A DNA stretch of 50,874 nucleotides from Alphaproteobacteria bacterium (GTDB lineage: Bacteria > Pseudomonadota > Alphaproteobacteria > Rhodospirillales > Rhodospirillaceae): positions 1 through 50,874 of the forward strand of contig JAURPI010000004.1 of assembly GCA_030835385.1 (NCBI GenBank), in the 5' to 3' direction. Shown in pieces: positions 1 through 8,425 of the stretch. Each line of letters begins with the position of its first letter. Within the stretch, counting starts at the first letter, position 1. A program made the position numbers and the translations under genes. The notes beneath the pieces were generated by a model, which was given only the letters and a program-made list of their open reading frames with translations, did no database searches and was not told the DNA's origin.

Positions 1-131
1 ACGCCACGATGGAGTGGTAAGGTCACAGAAGGCAGGAGAGTAGACAAATCTGACGCACAGCGCTTCGTGTCCTCTCGTAAAAAAAAAGTCTGAGAGACTG
101 GGTTACGTTATTTCACCAGTCAGAAATAGTC

Positions 132-213
132 GGTGACCGTGGAGTAGATTTGAGTGGTGCATTAATTCCCGGCACTGTCTTCGATGACGGACAACTTGGT
201 GACGGTGGAGTAG
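132..213. repeat. Degenerate direct repeat pair at the left edge
   Basis: A 16-base word (GGTGAC-C/G-GTGGAGTAG) occurs at 132-147 and again at 198-213 with one mismatch, spaced 66 bp. Similarity continues weakly downstream: both copies are followed within about 20 bases by TTAATT. No coding explanation is visible. Repeated arm sites next to a dyad are typical of recombinase or regulator binding regions, but that role is inference only. Confidence 0.5.
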
Positions 214-243
214 TTTGTAACTCTTTAATTAGAGTTACAAACT
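212..243. repeat. Perfect 13-bp inverted repeat with 6-base spacer
   Basis: The left arm AGTTTGTAACTCT (212-224) is exactly the reverse complement of the right arm (231-243), with TTAATT between. It lies just downstream of the minus-strand gene ending at 258. No T-run follows on the minus strand, so a classic terminator is unlikely. The arm and spacer geometry resembles a tyrosine-recombinase core site or an operator. It overlaps the second copy of the 16-base direct repeat. Confidence 0.6.
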
Positions 244-257
244 ATCCATGCGACTGA

Positions 258-575
258 TTAGGGCTTAATTCTATTGACTACAGCACGTGTCATGCTTGCG
301 AGCCAAATACCACCTGCACCAATTGCCCCTGCATCTACGATAGAATTCAGATAACCGCCAACAGCGGGAATCACTTCGAGACTGTCTGCAACAGCAGGTG
401 CTGCTAATGCCACCAACAGGTAGGCAGTTCTTTCACCTATCTCATTCAATGGGGAGGTAACGCCTGATACAAGCCCTACTACCAATATAGCAAGACTGCC
501 CATTGGGATTTCAACAAACGCACCAACAACAGCAAGCAAGACGATAACAATGATTAGACCTTTATCGAGATTCAT
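258..575 (-). CDS. Small hydrophobic membrane protein, unknown function
   Basis: I do not recognise the family. The 105-residue product is mostly hydrophobic. A long apolar stretch at about residues 6-38 could form one or two helices, a second lies at about 50-65, and a Gly/Ala-rich third at about 82-98; the C-terminus is short and basic (NRIKP). This suggests an inner-membrane protein with two to four helices. I chose the ATG at 575, seven codons inside the longest frame, because AGAGGAA sits six bases upstream of it; the alternative ATG at 596 has no ribosome-binding site. The gene stands alone in an AT-rich accessory segment. Confidence 0.5.
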   Translation of the reverse strand: MNLDKGLIIVIVLLAVVGAFVEIPMGSLAILVVGLVSGVTSPLNEIGERTAYLLVALAAPAVADSLEVIPAVGGYLNSIVDAGAIGAGGIWLASMTRAVVNRIKP

Positions 576-690
576 GATCGATTCCTCTGCACTCATTTTT
601 GGTTGTAGTTGTAGTTGAAGTATTAGTTATTGGAATACCTACGAATTCCCGGCATCCCCAAAAACCCTTACATATTTGTGGGGGTAATGA

Positions 691-1117
691 AAATCCTACG
701 TTAGATTTACTGGATTCTTATCCAAATATGGGTCTGGTTTAATTTTTAAGCATAGAAAAGCGTTAAGTGACGCGGGCATTCATGGTCGTCTAATGCATGG
801 AATTTTGGGGCGTCAAAGAGAAGGTGCTTGGTAAACCGCTTGATGGACCTGATGACATCAGAAACATAATTTGTCTCCGCCCTAAACATCATGATCAATT
901 TGACGCTTCTTTATTTTACATTGATGTTGACACTCTCGAGACAAAAGGCCTGGCGGGATTTGAGGGAAAGAAACTTAATCTCTCAAAGAAACACAAATTA
1001 TTAGTGAGTTCTTTGAATATGATAAGCAACTATATGAAAAGGCAAAATATCTATGACGGTCGTTGGAATAAAGTCTGTTGCAGTAGCGTAGATTCGAACA
1101 GTTATTTAATGGATTAG
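691..1117 (+). pseudogene. SRA(YDG)-HNH endonuclease remnant, out-of-frame internal deletion
   Basis: Two halves of one known architecture lie in different frames. In the first (about 691-831, stop at 832-834) the translation contains FKHRKALSDAGIHG and GILGRQREGA, which match the start of the SRA-YDG domain (R..L..AGVH....AGI.G...EGA) that reads modified cytosines. In the second (about 797 or 827 to 1117) it reads LGKPLDGPDD, NIICLRPKHHDQFD and YIDVDTL, matching the end of the HNH nuclease domain that follows SRA in these proteins, including its paired histidines. The usual SRA core (SIV.SGGY) and the CxxC half of HNH are absent. The fusion point is near base 827, where the frames meet. Intact relatives are about 290 residues and act in restriction of modified DNA. 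The 106-residue frame from 797 may be translated but cannot form a full nuclease. Confidence 0.7.
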
Positions 1118-1133
1118 AGAAAGTCTAAGCCTC

Positions 1134-1403
1134 ATGGATAAATATAAAATAATTGACAGGATCTTATTATTCGCAATCGTTCTATATGCGTTAATCATTG
1201 CGATAGGTTTTAACAATACTGGTTATGACGCTAATAATTCAGGTCTATGGGAACTGATAAATGCTCTCAACCTTCATGCATGCCGTGTTCGTCCGTTTGG
1301 CCCAGAGATTTGGATCTGTGATACAAATTACATGCAGCTTGTTATTTTAACTGCGCTAATAGTTATCTATGTATTTTCTAAAAAATATTATACTAAGCGA
1401 TGA
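1134..1403 (+). CDS. Small two-helix membrane protein, unknown function
   Basis: The 89-residue product is unrecognised. It has hydrophobic segments at about residues 9-26 and 66-82, and between them an external-type loop with two cysteines (HACRVRPFG and WICDTN) that could form a disulfide. The C-terminus is basic (KKYYTKR). It starts 16 bases after the SRA-HNH remnant on the same strand with no clear ribosome-binding site. Base composition is as AT-rich as its neighbours, consistent with the accessory segment. It could be a passenger of the former restriction locus. Confidence 0.4.
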   Translation: MDKYKIIDRILLFAIVLYALIIAIGFNNTGYDANNSGLWELINALNLHACRVRPFGPEIWICDTNYMQLVILTALIVIYVFSKKYYTKR

Positions 1404-1447
1404 AAAAATTTAGAAATTAAAGGGTAGAATCAAATCACTATTCAAAT

Positions 1448-1945
1448 CTAATTTGGTACTGTCGCGTAGCTTTTAATCTCTGACACCATTTTCTTCACTT
1501 TCCAAAAGCCTGGTCGAAACTTGAATTTTTCTCCAGCAGACTCAATTTGAATAGAATTAAACGATCCTTTCACGGATGTTATATCTTTCAAGTAACAGGA
1601 AAACTCCAGATTGCCATACTCATCTATGTAAATTACCTGCTGGTTTGTTACTATAAACTTTCCAGTCTCTATCGATCCAAATAAGCCACCCTTTTTGACG
1701 TTGACCTTAGTTGTAGAAGAAACTTTCTCGCCGTCTTTAAGAAGTGAATCAAGCAGTTCTTTCGTATCTTTTTTTCCCGCAAATTTGAGCAGAAGAAGCC
1801 CAAAACCCCCTGCGATGAGAGGAGAAAGAAAGTACAATAAACCGCTTAGTTTAATCCCGAACAAAGCATAAAGATCTATATCCAATTGACTTAAGCCGTA
1901 ATCTATCGCTCCTAAGAAGATGAGGAAAAAACCTAAGTATTTCAT
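1448..1945 (-). CDS. Membrane-anchored protein with PH/GRAM-like domain
   Basis: The 165-residue protein has two N-terminal hydrophobic segments (about 1-20 and 32-54) joined by a short loop. A soluble domain follows from about residue 75 to the end. Its pattern (short beta strands, IVTNQQVIYID, then YLKDITSVK, then a C-terminal helix WKVKKMVSEIKSY) resembles the bacterial PH/GRAM-like fold, in which a strand reading 'T..R/Q.I.YI' precedes a conserved 'l.dI.sv'. Such proteins sit at the inner membrane with the PH-like domain in the cytosol; the ligand is unknown. The fold assignment comes from pattern recognition only. No operon partner is evident. Confidence 0.5.
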   Translation of the reverse strand: MKYLGFFLIFLGAIDYGLSQLDIDLYALFGIKLSGLLYFLSPLIAGGFGLLLLKFAGKKDTKELLDSLLKDGEKVSSTTKVNVKKGGLFGSIETGKFIVTNQQVIYIDEYGNLEFSCYLKDITSVKGSFNSIQIESAGEKFKFRPGFWKVKKMVSEIKSYATVPN

Positions 1946-2159
1946 ATTGAACCCCTAATTTTGGTGACGGCTTTAGCTTAATTTTTGTGCCAATTACTTT
2001 CGTTTTGTAGGTTTTATCTAGAGCAATATTAGTTTGTAGCGACGCCATTGGAGCGAACGTTAACAACTTTGAAAAATAGGCGCTAGTCTTGCCGAGACTA
2101 CATTACTAAACAAGATCTTTACCGGCGCATGATGCAAACTCAGATTGTATCGTCTTGAG

Positions 2160-3470
2160 CTATTGGGAGGCGCAACGCGCTGTGAACTCTGTGATGACCC
2201 CGGCATCTAAATTATCTACAAAATGACCGAGAATGCCCCCAGTTGATGACGCGTCAAATTGCACGGTGTAATGAAAACCTCCTGACTCAGGCGGCGAGTA
2301 TCCAAGGTCTGTCTCAATATCAGGAATTTTGTACAGACCATGTGCCTTTGCTGCCAAAACTGGTGACTCCCATGTTCCCACAGATAAACTCTGGTCTTGA
2401 GAGTCGGTAAAATCTAGCTTGAACGATTTGGCTACGTCAGAAGTATTCGTAATCGAAATTCGACTGGGATAAGTCGTTATTTTTGACGAATGAACATTTG
2501 TTAAATAATTTCTACTCTCTGCAGCTTTACTGCAGACAGAAAAATTAGTTAAGGATCCTCCTGTTGGGTTCCAAACAACATGCTGCATATATCCAATGAA
2601 ATCTGACGTATAACTTATTGATAAAGTAGCAGCGTCGCTTTCTGCCAATTGACAAGCCTCAGTAAGTGAATCCATTCCGAGTTGTCCTGCGTAATTTGGC
2701 TTAACGCCAACGCGACATATTTCTCTAAGAATGTTACCGCTCGCGTCTGAGAACTGTATTGCAACCTCGCCAGGTGTATCGGTTGGATTAATAAAACGAA
2801 GATAAGATTGTATTCCAGAAGAAGCTGCAAAAATTGGAGCCATAACAACATCGTTAGCGGTATCTCTTGGGTATTCAATTACGTATACGGTTGTTGAATT
2901 CCCCGAAATATCGTTCCACTCTCCGGACTCACCTATTCCTTGGCCTGCTGCTCTTCCAGTCGGCCATGCTTCAAGGCCCATTGCAGCATAATCCTGACCA
3001 CCAGAACCGAAGTTATCTGGCTCACTGCCTAGTGGGCCGCTTCCCCAATTGTTGTATCGACCAGAAATAGGCGATCCAGTTTGGCCATCGCCGCTATAGA
3101 ACTGGACATCGTTCACCCACGTCCAGGTCCCTTCTTGGCCGGCATCTGACGCGCCGAGCCACACATAAATAGCGCCTCCACCATCTGATACACCTGATGT
3201 GGCGCCACGGATAAATGATAATTGTGTTTGCAACCAATCAGCTATGTGGGTGTTCTCGCCTTCTGAACTGATAACAAGTAAGTCCCCACCAGCTGCTTGT
3301 GCGGCGCTTCTGGCTTGCTCCCAGGACACGTTACTAAGAACTAGCTCGTAGCGTTTAAAATTGTATTCGGTTTCTAAGTTTCTTGTCTGCCCCATCGATG
3401 GGCTGGGGAGCAAAAAAATTAAGAAAACTAGAGAGATTGGTCTGAGCGAGGTCAGAGATGCTTTGATCAC
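2160..3470 (-). CDS. Secreted C-type-lectin-domain protein
   Basis: The 436-residue protein starts with a signal peptide (hydrophobic core about 8-24, likely cleavage after SMG or nearby). Residues about 38-202 form a C-type lectin-like domain: YELVLSNVSWEQARSAAQAAGGDL at the front, then VWLGASD, the TWTWVN core, NNWGSGPLGSEPDN, and EWNDISG near its end. The EPDN and WND elements are those used for Ca2+ and sugar binding in the family. The remainder (about 208-436) looks like two copies of a beta-rich unit: RFINPTDTPGEVAIQFSD and RISITNTSDVAKSFKLDFTD occupy equivalent places, and both units carry cysteines. The start is GTG with GGAGAA seven bases upstream. It is probably periplasmic or extracellular and may bind glycans or a surface; no neighbouring gene specifies the role. 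Confidence 0.65.
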   Translation of the reverse strand: MIKASLTSLRPISLVFLIFLLPSPSMGQTRNLETEYNFKRYELVLSNVSWEQARSAAQAAGGDLLVISSEGENTHIADWLQTQLSFIRGATSGVSDGGGAIYVWLGASDAGQEGTWTWVNDVQFYSGDGQTGSPISGRYNNWGSGPLGSEPDNFGSGGQDYAAMGLEAWPTGRAAGQGIGESGEWNDISGNSTTVYVIEYPRDTANDVVMAPIFAASSGIQSYLRFINPTDTPGEVAIQFSDASGNILREICRVGVKPNYAGQLGMDSLTEACQLAESDAATLSISYTSDFIGYMQHVVWNPTGGSLTNFSVCSKAAESRNYLTNVHSSKITTYPSRISITNTSDVAKSFKLDFTDSQDQSLSVGTWESPVLAAKAHGLYKIPDIETDLGYSPPESGGFHYTVQFDASSTGGILGHFVDNLDAGVITEFTARCASQ

Positions 3471-3745
3471 TTACTTCTCCTAAACCCGACCTTTATGGGG
3501 GGGGCTAATCCAATAAAAATTACACTGGGATGAATGACTGATCTGTTAACACTCAACGTTAGTTATGTATACTTTTAAGAGCAATAACTTCAGCTTGAAC
3601 TGAGAAATAATGAAATAGAATTCCCCGTTCGAGGGTGGGCAAACACAGCTAACTTTAAAGCCACAAATTTATAACGTACAAAATTTACTGCGAGACACTT
3701 AATCTTTTCGACACATTAAACAAATCACAGAGATATATACTCCGC

Positions 3746-5113
3746 ATGACAAATTTTGATTACGACCTGATCACCATCGGGGCGGGCTCCGGCGGTGTTC
3801 GCGCCAGTCGGCTTGCGGCCAGCTATGGTGGCAAAGTTGCTACCGTAGAGGAGAGCCGTGTCGGCGGAACCTGTGTCATGCGGGGCTGTGTTCCTAAGAA
3901 GCTTCTGGTCTACGGTGCCCATTATGCGAGTCATTTTGAAGACGCGGTTGGGTTCGGTTGGACTGTGGGCGATGTTAGTCACGATTGGGGTGCCTTGGTC
4001 GCCGCTAAGGACAAAGAACTGAACCGTCTCGAACAGGTTTATCATCGCATGTTCAAGGATGTGGGCGTCTTTTTGCTGGAGGGACGTGGTGTTCTTTCTG
4101 ATCCTCACACAGTTGAGGTGGGCGGGAAGTCATACACGGCTGATAAAATTCTTATTGGTGTCGGTGGCTGGCCCTTCATTCCTAATATTCCCGGCCGGGA
4201 ATATGTAATTACTTCTAACGAGGCGCTCGATCTCAAAGAACGGCCTGATCACATTATTATTGTTGGCGGTGGCTATATCGCACTCGAGTTCGCCGGTATT
4301 TTTAGGGCGCTCGGATCTAAGGTTGATGTGCTGATTCGATCTGGCTCTATTCTCCGTGGTTTTGATCACGATGTTTGTTGCACCGTTACTCAAGAGCTGG
4401 ATAAGAAGGGTATCGTCATTCATCCAGATTGCGTGGTTCGGTCCATCGATAAATGCGACGACGGGCAGCTTTCAGTCATGGTTGATAACGGCAAAGAGAT
4501 GGTCGTCGATCAAGTTATGTACGCAACCGGTCGGAACCCAAATACAAAAGGGATTGGGTTGGAAGAGGCTGGAGTTGTTTTAAACAAGAAAGGCGCAATC
4601 GTTGTCGACAAGTGGAATCGATCCAATGTCGAGAATATATTCGCTGTTGGTGATGTCACGGACCGAGTTAACCTTACCCCTGTCGCAATCAACGAGGGGC
4701 GTGTGTTCGCGGAATCGTTTTTCAACAATAGCCCAATGACGTTGGATTACACCAACATCGCTTCGGCGGTATTCACGCAGCCCACTGTTGGTACGGTGGG
4801 GATGACAGAAGAGCAGGCGCTTAAAGACCACGCTGTCAAAATTTATATGTCTCGGTTTAAGGCGATGAAGCACACACTGTCTGGTCGAGACGAGCGCATC
4901 ATGATGAAAATCATTGTCGATAAAGACACGGACAAGGTGCTTGGCTGCCATATGGTCGGAGATGATTCGCCGGAGATTATTCAGGGTCTGGCGGTAGCCC
5001 TCAAGTGCGGAGCCACAAAGGCGCAATTTGATGCAACGGTCGGTATTCACCCAACCGCGGCAGAAGAGTTCGTGACCATGCGCGATGCGGTGCCAGACTC
5101 CGCAGACGTCTAA
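3746..5113 (+). CDS. gor: Glutathione-disulfide reductase
   Basis: This cytosolic flavoenzyme reduces glutathione disulfide with NADPH. At 455 residues it has the family length. The FAD-binding motif GAGSGG is at 12-17. The redox disulfide motif GGTCVMRGCVPKK places the active cysteines at 43 and 48. The nucleotide-binding GGGYIALEFAG follows at about 173, and the arginines in VLIRSG and LRGFD downstream of it favour NADPH over NADH. A second FAD contact is IFAVGDVTD. The dimer-interface active-site motif HPTAAEE is at 435-441. It is the first gene after the AT-rich segment and is markedly more GC-rich. The ATG at 3746 has only a weak ribosome-binding site. Confidence 0.93.
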   Translation: MTNFDYDLITIGAGSGGVRASRLAASYGGKVATVEESRVGGTCVMRGCVPKKLLVYGAHYASHFEDAVGFGWTVGDVSHDWGALVAAKDKELNRLEQVYHRMFKDVGVFLLEGRGVLSDPHTVEVGGKSYTADKILIGVGGWPFIPNIPGREYVITSNEALDLKERPDHIIIVGGGYIALEFAGIFRALGSKVDVLIRSGSILRGFDHDVCCTVTQELDKKGIVIHPDCVVRSIDKCDDGQLSVMVDNGKEMVVDQVMYATGRNPNTKGIGLEEAGVVLNKKGAIVVDKWNRSNVENIFAVGDVTDRVNLTPVAINEGRVFAESFFNNSPMTLDYTNIASAVFTQPTVGTVGMTEEQALKDHAVKIYMSRFKAMKHTLSGRDERIMMKIIVDKDTDKVLGCHMVGDDSPEIIQGLAVALKCGATKAQFDATVGIHPTAAEEFVTMRDAVPDSADV

Positions 5114-5319
5114 ATTCGGCCACGCGTCGTTATTTTAATTCAATAAAAACAATAACTTAAGGTGATATTCCCGACACAATGCCGCGGCTCGTCTGGCAGT
5201 TTTGCTCGCCTTAATCGACCCAGCCACAATCCCTGTAATTCCCTAAAAACCCTGGAAATTCAGCGCCTAAGCCTCTATATCGCAGCATCCGTTTGAGACC
5301 ACAGGACATTGAGGTTCCC

Positions 5320-6699
5320 ATGACAACCGCATGGACTCGGGACAGCTGGCGCGCCAAACCAATCGTGCAGGTTCCCGAATACACTGATCAGGCTGCATTG
5401 AAAGCTGTCGAGCAGCGTCTCGGCACCTATCCGCCATTGGTGTTCGCTGGTGAGGCCCGTTCCCTGAAGCGGTCGCTTGGCGATGTTGCTCAAGGTCGTG
5501 GTTTTCTTCTCCAAGGAGGCGATTGCGCCGAGAGTTTTGCTGAGTTTCATCCTGACAACATCCGTGACACCTTCCGGGTGTTATTGCAGATGGCCGTTGT
5601 CCTGACATTTGGTGCCGGTGTACCCATCGTCAAACTCGGGCGTATGGCCGGGCAATTTGCGAAGCCACGATCATCGAATACCGAAACCATCGACCGTGTC
5701 GAATTGCCGTCGTATCGCGGTGACATGGTCAATGGCATGGATTTCACTGCTGAGCAGCGCGAGCCAGATCCAGAGCGTTTGGTGCAGGCATATAATCAGT
5801 CAGCGGCGACGCTGAATCTTTTACGAGCATTTTCCCAAGGCGGCTATGCCGATTTGCACAAGGTGCACCAATGGACCCTTGGGTTTGTTGCGGATAGCGC
5901 TCAGGGCGAGCGATACCAGGACCTCGCGGATCGCATCCAAGAAGCGCTGGCGTTCATGGAAGCGTGCGGCATCAATAGCCAAGCTGTACCAAGTATGCGC
6001 GAGACCGACTTCTACACGTCACATGAGTCACTGCTTCTCAACTACGAAGAAGCGTTGACCCGCATGGACTCGACCACCGGCCGTTGGTACGCCTGCGCTG
6101 CCCACTTCTTGTGGATTGGAGAGCGCACACGCCAACTAGATCACGCTCATGTCGAGTTCTTGCGCGGCGTTGATAATCCGATCGGCTTTAAAGCGGGGCC
6201 GACTATCGATCCCGATGACATTTTGCGAATGATTGATGCGCTGAATCCCCAAAACGAAGCAGGGCGGATTACCATTATCACGCGGATGGGTGCAGAAAAG
6301 CTGCAAGACCATTTGCCGAAGTTGATTCAAGCAGTCGAACGTGAGGGCAAGACTGTGGTGTGGTCGTGTGACCCAATGCATGCCAATACAGAGAAAAGCT
6401 CCAGCGGTTATAAGACCCGGCGTTTCGATAACGTATTGGGTGAAGTGCGGAGCTTTTTCGATGTCCATCGTAGCGCAGGCACCCATGCGGGCGGCGTTCA
6501 CTTCGAAATGACCGGCCAAGACGTCACAGAGTGCGTGGGTGGAGCGCAAGCGATTACTGAGGCTAGTCTAGGAGACCGGTACCACACCCACTGTGACCCG
6601 CGTCTCAACGCCAGCCAGGCGTTGGAACTGGCGTTCTTGATGGCCGAAATGCTGAAGCAAGATCGCCAGGCGTCAGCGGTGAACGCGATCGCCTCTTAA
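5320..6699 (+). CDS. Class II 3-deoxy-7-phosphoheptulonate synthase
   Basis: It condenses phosphoenolpyruvate with erythrose 4-phosphate, the first step of the shikimate pathway. The protein is the plant-like class II (AroA-II) type of about 459 residues. Diagnostic segments are [17 protein letters not shown] at the N-terminus, [14 protein letters not shown] (metal-binding cysteine), [17 protein letters not shown], then [19 protein letters not shown], and near the end [23 protein letters not shown] and [15 protein letters not shown] use the ATG at 5320 because GAGG lies five to eight bases ahead and family members begin there; an upstream TTG at 5293 gives a longer frame without support. It is followed by nadE 46 bases downstream. 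Confidence 0.92.
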   Translation: MTTAWTRDSWRAKPIVQVPEYTDQAALKAVEQRLGTYPPLVFAGEARSLKRSLGDVAQGRGFLLQGGDCAESFAEFHPDNIRDTFRVLLQMAVVLTFGAGVPIVKLGRMAGQFAKPRSSNTETIDRVELPSYRGDMVNGMDFTAEQREPDPERLVQAYNQSAATLNLLRAFSQGGYADLHKVHQWTLGFVADSAQGERYQDLADRIQEALAFMEACGINSQAVPSMRETDFYTSHESLLLNYEEALTRMDSTTGRWYACAAHFLWIGERTRQLDHAHVEFLRGVDNPIGFKAGPTIDPDDILRMIDALNPQNEAGRITIITRMGAEKLQDHLPKLIQAVEREGKTVVWSCDPMHANTEKSSSGYKTRRFDNVLGEVRSFFDVHRSAGTHAGGVHFEMTGQDVTECVGGAQAITEASLGDRYHTHCDPRLNASQALELAFLMAEMLKQDRQASAVNAIAS

Positions 6700-6745
6700 G
6701 CGGCAGGTCTTTGCCGAACCCCGACCGGAGAAGGTGCGGTTAACG

Positions 6746-8425
6746 ATGTCTGACAGCCTTACCATTGCCCTAGCGCAGACCAATCCAACGGTCGGTGCTG
6801 TGGCGGCGAACGCTGATCTGATACGCCAAGCCCGCGCGGAAGCCAAAGCCCAGGGCGCCGACGTGGTGGTCTTCTCAGAGCTCATTCTCAGTGGTTATCC
6901 GCCCGAAGATTTGGTGCTGCGCTCTTCTTTTCTTGATGCCATAGAAGCGGCGGCAAATGACCTTGCGGCGGAAACCGCTGATGGGGGGCCAGCACTGATT
7001 ATCGGTGCACCCTGGAGGGTTGATGAAGCATGCTACAACGCCGCATTGGTTATCGATGCTGGTGAGATCCAGGGCGTGCGGCTCAAGCATCATCTTCCTA
7101 ACTATGGTGTCTTCGACGAAAAGCGTGTGTTTGCGTCGGGTCCACCATCGGGTCCTGTGGTTGTCCGCGGTGTGCGCCTGGGTCTCCTGGTCTGTGAAGA
7201 TATGTGGTTTGACGATGTCGCCGAGACTGCCTCCGAAACTGGCGCAGAGATGATCGTCGTCATCAATGGCTCCCCCTTTGAACTCGACAAAGATGATGTC
7301 CGCACCAGCCACGGGGTTGCGCGGGTATCAGAAACCGGATTGCCGTTGATTTACGTAAATCAAGTTGGCGGTCAGGATGACCTTGCGTTTGACGGGGGCT
7401 CGTTTGTTCTCAACGCCGATCGATCCTTGGCAATACAATCACCGTGGTGGGGAACAGATTTGGTTCTCACCACGTGGACCAAGTCAGACGGCGTGTGGTC
7501 TTGCGCGCCAGGCACTGTTGCGCCAGAACTCGACAGGTTAGAGAATATCTATCAGGCGATGGTTCTGGGCTTACGTGATTACGTGAGTAAGAACGGGTTC
7601 CCCGGCGTCGTCTTAGGGTTATCCGGCGGTATTGATAGTGCACTCAGCGCCGTCGTCGCTGCGGACGCCCTCGGCCCAGATAAAGTCCACTGCGTGATGA
7701 TGCCGTCACCGTATACGTCTCAAGATAGTCTGGATGATGCTGCCGCTTTGGCTGCAAGCCTAGACTTAAAATTAGATGGCATCGGAATCGGTGAGGCGAT
7801 GGCCGCCTTTGACGGCATGTTAGAGCCTCATTTCGCTGAAACCACTCCCGATACGACGGAAGAGAACATCCAGTCCCGCATTCGTGGCCTCACGCTTATG
7901 GCGCTATCCAACAAATTCGGCCATATGGTGTTGTCCACTGGCAACAAGTCAGAGGTTAGCGTCGGTTATGCCACGCTCTACGGCGATATGTGCGGGGGCT
8001 ACAACGTCCTTAAAGACGTTTACAAGACCACAGTGACCGCACTAAGCGAGTGGCGGAATAGTCATGTTCCAGAGGGGGCGTTAGGATCGCCAGGTGCTGT
8101 GATGCCTGAGAGGATCATCACCAAGCCACCAACAGCAGAACTTCGGCCGGACCAGAAGGACGAAGACTCTTTGCCACCCTATGCTGAACTTGACGCAATT
8201 CTCAAAGGTTTGATTGAGAACGCACGCAGTGTATCGGAGGTTGTTGAAGACGGTCACGACCCTGACACCGTTCGCCGTATTCACCGTTTGTTGCGTATCG
8301 CCGAGTATAAGCGGCGCCAGGCTTCGCCCGGTGTTAAGATCAGCCATCTTGCTTTTGGGCGAGACCACCGTTACCCCATCACCAACGCCTTTGACGGCGA
8401 TGCCCCGAAAAGAAATTCACCATGA
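6746..8425 (+). CDS. nadE: Glutamine-dependent NAD+ synthetase
   Basis: It catalyses the last step of NAD synthesis, amidating deamido-NAD using glutamine-derived ammonia. At 559 residues it is the two-domain form. Residues about 1-260 are a nitrilase-type glutaminase with Glu45 (FSELILSGYPPED), the lysine in RLKHHLPNYGVFDE and the nucleophile Cys in LLVCEDMW. The synthetase half has the P-loop LGLSGGIDSALSA, then STGNKSEVSVGYATLYGDMCGG and EYKRRQASPGVKIS. The ATG at 6746 is preceded by GGAGAAGG; the GTG at 6734 overlaps that site and is rejected. Its stop overlaps the gltX start by four bases (ATGA), so the two are translationally coupled. Confidence 0.93.
   Translation: MSDSLTIALAQTNPTVGAVAANADLIRQARAEAKAQGADVVVFSELILSGYPPEDLVLRSSFLDAIEAAANDLAAETADGGPALIIGAPWRVDEACYNAALVIDAGEIQGVRLKHHLPNYGVFDEKRVFASGPPSGPVVVRGVRLGLLVCEDMWFDDVAETASETGAEMIVVINGSPFELDKDDVRTSHGVARVSETGLPLIYVNQVGGQDDLAFDGGSFVLNADRSLAIQSPWWGTDLVLTTWTKSDGVWSCAPGTVAPELDRLENIYQAMVLGLRDYVSKNGFPGVVLGLSGGIDSALSAVVAADALGPDKVHCVMMPSPYTSQDSLDDAAALAASLDLKLDGIGIGEAMAAFDGMLEPHFAETTPDTTEENIQSRIRGLTLMALSNKFGHMVLSTGNKSEVSVGYATLYGDMCGGYNVLKDVYKTTVTALSEWRNSHVPEGALGSPGAVMPERIITKPPTAELRPDQKDEDSLPPYAELDAILKGLIENARSVSEVVEDGHDPDTVRRIHRLLRIAEYKRRQASPGVKISHLAFGRDHRYPITNAFDGDAPKRNSP

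Noticed and set aside
61-100. A-run flanked by CTCTC and GAGAG resembling a terminator
   Set aside because: The arms are only five bases and the A-run lies in the loop rather than after the stem.
1851-2066. 71-residue minus-strand frame upstream of the PH-like protein
   Set aside because: It overlaps the N-terminus of the better-supported gene out of frame and has no recognisable features.
3725-4108. 127-residue minus-strand frame opposite gor
   Set aside because: It is the antisense shadow of a strongly supported gene with all catalytic motifs; no ribosome-binding site or family match.
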